Shown one piece after another: positions 25,832-64,000 of a stretch of DNA of 64,000 bases; positions within the stretch are counted from its first letter, which is position 1, and every line of letters begins with the position of its first letter. This DNA is from Antedon bifida (Eukaryota > Echinodermata > Crinoidea > Comatulida > Antedonidae): contig OY727100.1 in the NCBI GenBank assembly GCA_963402885.1, positions 20,741,665 through 20,805,664 on the forward strand, written 5' to 3'. Below the pieces are notes generated by a model. That model was given only the letters and a program-made list of their open reading frames with translations, made no database searches and was not told the origin of the DNA. The position numbers and the translations under genes are program-made.

Positions 25832-26295
25832 GATTTGAGCCGGGTCTTATTTCATTCTCTATAGCCTTCATCATACTCTTCTTGAGTTTCAGAACAAAGC
25901 AACACATTGCTTTTATTTGAAATAATTGTATAAATAAAATCAATTATTATTATATAAAACAATATATTATATAATTATAATAATAAATGACCTGATTTGA
26001 ATAATACAATGACTATTATTAACTAAATGTGAATACAAATTTACATTAAACAAACTGTATTAAGTTGTATTCTATTCTACAAATAAGTACATGTGATATA
26101 AAATATTAATATTTAACATTTTCAAAAATCATACATGAGATAAGCACCATTTACATGAAAACAAAATAATACAATAATTCTGAGCAAAACAATGACAATT
26201 GCAGCGTGCACTTTGCTTGAACTATAGATAAAAATTAAAAATACTAATAATAATTATAAAACAAATGAACATATTAGAAAAGTATTTCAAATAGA

Positions 26296-26487
26296 ACCCC
26301 TCCTTTGGGATACCCCTATTCAGGGGACACCCCTGTTAATGGGATGCTTTCCCATATGGCCATGAAACAATCAAAGGGAAATACAATATGTTTCAATACT
26401 GGTCTAACCTCTATGAAGGGGACACCCATGTTAAGACGGGACACTATGTTGGGTACCAAATGTGTCCCCCTAATAGGGGTTCTACTA
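26296..26487. mobile_element. Inverted-repeat family 3 (AGAACCCC...GGGGTTCT), copy 1
   Basis: The left end AGAACCCCTCCTTTGGGATA is inverted at the right end (CCCCCTAATAGGGGTTCTAC). Internal GGGGACACCC and TGTTAA modules recur. Related full or partial copies lie near 30568, 33590-33812, 36635-36790, 56615-56880 and 59795-59915. Confidence 0.65.
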
Positions 26488-27424
26488 TGTATGGATTGTA
26501 CCCTAAATCATGAATATAATAACATTTAAACAGAGATGCTCTCAACTAAATTAAATGATGACTTTCTAATGGTACTGAAATGGCATACCATCTACCTCTG
26601 ACTATATCTTACAGACGTCAGCTGAAAAAGACACCAGCATGTCTTTGTCAAAGTTGTCTTCAGAGTCGACCAGACATGATAAAAATCATAACTAATTTCC
26701 TGGTAAAAATGTTATGGGTTCTAAATTTGATGGTTTCTAAATTTGATTGATAGAATTAAAATGATTAAAAAGAAAATTCATAAACAGTTCTACATAAAAT
26801 TGAATTTTAGAAAATAAGCATACATACAAACTGGCAGATTAGTATGGATTCACTTTTCCATTATAATTCGTTAATATGATTCAAACAAAAAACATACGTC
26901 TTTAGGTCACAGATAAGAAAAAGATAATTATTTTAAAAATTCTATCAAAGAGTAATGCATTTCAGATATAACAGTGATTAATATTATCAATTAATTAACA
27001 ATAGAATACTTGCATTACAGTACACACAGTGCGTTTACCTGATATAAAATTATCTAACACAATTAAAAAAAAATTATTATTTTGAAACTGTTTAGAAATC
27101 ATAAAAGAGAACAGAGAAACTAAGAACATTTAAAATTGCAGAAGCATTTCTAAAACTAAAACAAAAAATTAAAATTGTATCAGCTAAAACGATTATAAGT
27201 ACATTTATTGAATTGTATTTGATAAAATCATTTTTCACTTAACTGACTTGGTCAAGGTAGCTTGTATCACTTAAATAAATTAGTCTGAAATTAAGTATCA
27301 ATCTATAAGTCACCCTGTGTATGCATTTTATATAGAGAAGAAATCCTGTAGAATTCAGGCATATTAGTTTTGGGCAATTGTAGTAATTGAGCAGTCTAGT
27401 TTACCAGTCTGGTCAAGTTTATCT

Positions 27425-27725
27425 GACCTGACCCCTGGAAGAACAGCTTACATGACCTGACTGCCCAAGGAGAGAGCTTACAGTGTATGGCTTGGTCTTT
27501 GAGGGAAGAGCTTAAATGACCTGACCTTTAAGAAAAGAGCTTATATGACCTGACCCATGAGAGAATTAGAGCTTATATGACCTGACCCATGAGAGAATTA
27601 GAGCTTACATGACCTGACCTTTGAGAGAACAGCTTACATGACCTGACCCTTGAGAGAAGAGCTTATGACCTGACCCTTGAGAGAAATCTTATATGACCTG
27701 ACCCCTTGAGAAAAGAGCTTATAAG
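27425..27725. repeat. Minisatellite, GAGCTTA...GACCTGACC units
   Basis: About nine to ten irregular units of 27-35 bp with the core AGAGCTTATATGACCTGACC. They lie downstream of the PHLDB stop codon, probably in the 3' UTR. Confidence 0.88.
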
Positions 27726-28257
27726 TGAAGTATTTAGTATCTAGTAATTTTAACTTATACAGTAACTATATTTGTTTTTACAATCTAAAACTGATTTACT
27801 ACTATATCGTAAGTACATTTTGCCAAAATGTAAATTTATTTCAGTTTCAGTTCACTCAAAATCTTTTTTTTCACAATAAGAAATCTAAGACATGGTTCTA
27901 AAAAAAATAACAGTTTTTTGTTTTTGTTGGACAAAATAATATAAATCTCCAAGAATAATTAGGAAGACATCTTATATCATCATTATTATTTATGTAATAA
28001 TATATAAACAGTATAAAATTTCTAATCATCTAAATGTTTTTGCTTACATATATTTGCATAACATTTGAATACTCGGATGCATACATATTCACAGGTATAA
28101 AATATTTATACATTAAAGGCACTAATTATTACAATATAAAACATTCCTCATTAAGAGAGGATAATTCAGAAATCTAAACTATTATGTACTGGAATTTTAA
28201 ATTACAGTTGTTTCATATTTCTGGAATTGTTTTTTCTTTAAACGAGTTTTCATGAGT

Positions 28258-61123
<32,866 letters not shown>

Positions 61124-64000
61124 TTTTATCGATTTTAATAATCCACAAATTCCAGATAAATTGTAAAAGTATTATAAATCCACTGCATTTAAATAGTTAC
61201 TTAAAGTTAGCTCGCATTTTACAAGTTCAACATTCAAATCAGACAAATTATGTTAGATCATCTCAACAATTAGTAACCAATTAATAGCCACAAGTTTCTG
61301 GTTTCTGCAAAAAATTTCGACAAACTAATAATCGGCCGACAGATATCAGCGTCTACAATCATTTAGCATGTGAATAATCAAAGTTTCCGGCCAATAAGAA
61401 CTTCTATAGAGAAATCTAGTGAACTGAAAAGTGGCGTCAATACAAGACTTCTTATCAACAAAGGGGCGATTGTTGGAGCCTTTGGTCCTTTAAGACAATG
61501 CCTGATAAAATCACAATAATAGAAAATATTACTTGCTTCATGAAAAGATGCTGAGTTCCTTTTCAACTGAAATGTTTTGAAATTTCTCAAATTCGAATGC
61601 GTGAAAATCTAGCTTTAGGCGTTTTTCTTTAGTTTACTGGTTATATATTAATAAATCCAGTGAACATATACACCCCTTGATGTGACAAATGAATTTCCCA
61701 GATTGTGTTTAAATTTATTATTTATCGACTATTAATAATAATTTACAGTATGATTTAATTTATAGTCCCTCTGTGTTTACAGTAGATCCGAAGTAGAATA
61801 TTTGTACAACTAAAATGTTGTTAAATGTTGTACTTGGTCCCTCAGTGTATCCAATCTGTATCCAGTAAATTCAAAGAGGTCTGTACAACTCAATCAACAA
61901 CAAGCATCAAATGTTTGAACTTGGTCCCTCAGTGTATCCAATCTGTATCCAGTACATTCAAAGTGGACTATCTCAATCAACAAGGGACATCTTTTTACTG
62001 TCAGTGTCAGTATGGAAAGTAATTCATACAAATAATATATCCATCATAATGAATAAATTAATTGTAGAATAATCAAAAATTTATATTGTAACAAAACGAA
62101 ATGATTTAAATCCGATTGGCAATATTGTTGGTCCAAGAGGTTTTTTTTCCTGGAATATTTTCCAAACTATATGAAACGCTAGTTTTCTATGATACTCTTG
62201 CCAAAGCTTTCTGTAACTTCACAGACATTTTAAACATTTATCACCATGGTATAATAAGGTATGGCATATTAAGCCAAAAGGATGGAAAAAAGAAATTCAA
62301 GATTGCAATATAATGATGCCTTGAAGGGCAAGCAGTTGATAATCTCAACGGTCAATCAACTGAATTGAAAAGTTGTAATCCGATTGTCCTGACAAAGGAT
62401 TAAAACTGCCACTTGAAAGTCAAGTAGCCACTGATGCCAAATAATTACTGCAACCTCTTTGGATTTATCCTCAAAGAACACTTGTACAAAGTCGAGATGT
62501 CTTCAATGAAATGTTATCTTTGACGGTAAGCTCACAAAACCTTCCTTTTATTTGATTAAATATGAACTTCATAACAGAAAAATCCTTGTATAAATAATGA
62601 AACAGTAATTGTTCCATTAACTCACTGATTATGATCAAAATAAAATATCTAGACAGCAAAAAAACAAGATAGGAATCTTGATACTGATCCTAAAGTAGTT
62701 TGTTCCTTTAGTCATCTACCATATGGTTTGACAAATCTTCAAAAAAGAAACTTGGTTGTTTTGAATAAACTCTAAGATTTATCTGGAATCGTTCTGACTG
62801 GTTTGCGCTTCGATACTAAATGAACCAAAACAGAACTTGTCATAACTCTCTATTAACCGAGATATTGATTTTCAATATCGTGTTTATTTATAGCATATTA
62901 CATAATTAATGACTAATTCCCCAATTGATTCTACGCACCTATCTAATTCAATGATCAATAGCTCAATTCATAATATCATCTGCAAACATAAATATGAGTA
63001 AACTCTGGTTTCGTTATTAATCATAGCTTTTAGCACGACGCTTTATCTACGACGTAGGATGTCAAATTCATATCCTTGATGAAAACACCTCAAAATCGCT
63101 GAGTAATGCGATACACAAACAAACCAAACTGTGATCTCCAGCTGGGATGTATCTTCAAGCGATGAAATTTTTCGGAAAATATTCCAAATTGAATCTAAAT
63201 TTCACGAAAAGCTATTAAAATTGACAAAGATGTTTGTGTATAATATAATTAGCCCCAAGAAAGCTATTAATAGTTGTTCTCATAAAGTAAGAACATCTAT
63301 CTTCAATATCATCACTTCTTTCTGCAAAGTCTATACAACTATAAAGTAGATCTTCAAAACTGTAGTACTATATACAGTACACTATTATGCAATTGTAAAA
63401 TAAAAATTCTTGTTTTATGATATGTACTTATATATTTTCGCTGAGATAAGATAAAACAATAAAAGTTAAGAGAGAAACTTCTCTATCGATTGTTTTACTT
63501 TCACAATGGTGAAATATTTCCACGACTCAATTTATGGAACTCGTCGTCCTATCCTCTCACGTAAAGTTAACATATTCTACTGATGAATGTTCTTTGTCAT
63601 TTAGCGTGTAACTGTAGTGTAATGCACATCTTTCTGCATATATTTTGTAAATTGTATTATGTAAATGTCGCCAGGTCTGAACTCTCCTTGAAAACTTGCT
63701 ACAAATAAGTTAAAATATTTTCCAATATATTTCTATACGTCTGTATTGCGTCATAAATACCTCAGCCGACGCAACAACTGATGTCACGGGTACCCACTCA
63801 ATGTAAAAATGGATAGCACTGAGATTTTACACTCCTACATAACAACAACGATCAAAACATCATAATAGGTCGATACCACTTCTGAGACAGTTCAACGAGC
63901 TGTAGCGCCGTAGACTCGTTGCCTTAATTGCATTTGAACGCTTAATACTTTGGATCATAGATTTCAACACAGATCTGGCTTTACTTCACTGATCAAGCCT
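61124..64000. other. Upstream flank of PHLDB, no gene supported
   Basis: Probable promoter region of the - strand PHLDB gene near 61130-61700. A duplicated segment lies at 61838-61990. Small reading frames here have no family features. Confidence 0.4.
61838..61990. repeat. Tandem duplication, about 80-bp unit
   Basis: CTTGGTCCCTCAGTGTATCC, AATCTGTATCCAGTA and ATTCAAAG...CTCAATCAACAA occur twice in order. Confidence 0.9.

Larger units (their letters stand above)
25832..28257 (-). other. Probable 3' UTR and downstream region of the PHLDB homologue
   Basis: Follows the PHLDB stop at 28258. Nothing coding. A TTTATT near 27834 reads AATAAA on the - strand and is one candidate polyadenylation signal. 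It includes a family 3 element (26296-26487) and a minisatellite (27425-27725). Confidence 0.4.

Overview
This is an animal nuclear DNA segment: AT-rich, intron-rich, with GT-AG splice sites, polyadenylation signals and many dispersed and tandem repeats. The genes look like an invertebrate deuterostome. The tRNA-derived SINE near 49 kb carries a body resembling sea-urchin-type SINEs as I remember them, so an echinoderm is my best guess, held weakly. All gene models were built by hand from splice signals, reading-phase continuity and family knowledge; no search was run.

Layout. (1) 1-559, + strand: the last three exons of a gene I cannot name. (2) 1469-4564, - strand: a complete nine-exon CENATAC (CCDC84) homologue of 335 aa, a minor-spliceosome protein, tail-to-tail with the first gene. 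(3) 6027-8315, - strand: a complete six-exon gene for a 210-aa coiled-coil protein of unknown function. (4) About 9.1-20.3 kb: three unrelated tandem arrays in series, with units of about 74, 57 and 87 bp. The 57-bp array (about 100 copies) has two open reading frames along most of its - strand, but I judge it non-coding. (5) 20.3-28.2 kb: no firm gene; AT-rich sequence, small repeats, transposon fragments and the probable 3' UTR side of the next gene. (6) 28258-61123, - strand: a 16-exon PHLDB1/PHLDB2 (LL5) homologue, predicted 1332 aa, with an N-terminal FHA domain, a long disordered exon, coiled coils and a C-terminal PH domain. Every splice phase in this model closes. Two possible alternative first exons (57371-57406 and 43729-43897) also join in phase. 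(7) 61.1-64 kb: upstream flank with no supported gene.

The large introns are full of short non-autonomous elements. One palindromic family (ends like TTAAGCTCTGTCTACAC) is present at least 12 times, and two other inverted-repeat families recur. A copy of one of them is split by a 1.6-kb insertion.

The genes do not form a pathway. CENATAC acts in the U4/U6atac.U5 tri-snRNP; LL5 proteins act at the cell cortex, anchoring microtubules and binding phosphoinositides. Human PHLDB1 and CENATAC both lie in 11q23.3, so their closeness here may be old linkage. I found no convincing undescribed system. The most unusual items are the serial satellite block, the nested 1.6-kb insertion, a 26-bp perfect hairpin whose arms are themselves histone-like hairpins, and the phase-compatible first exon that would remove most of the FHA domain.
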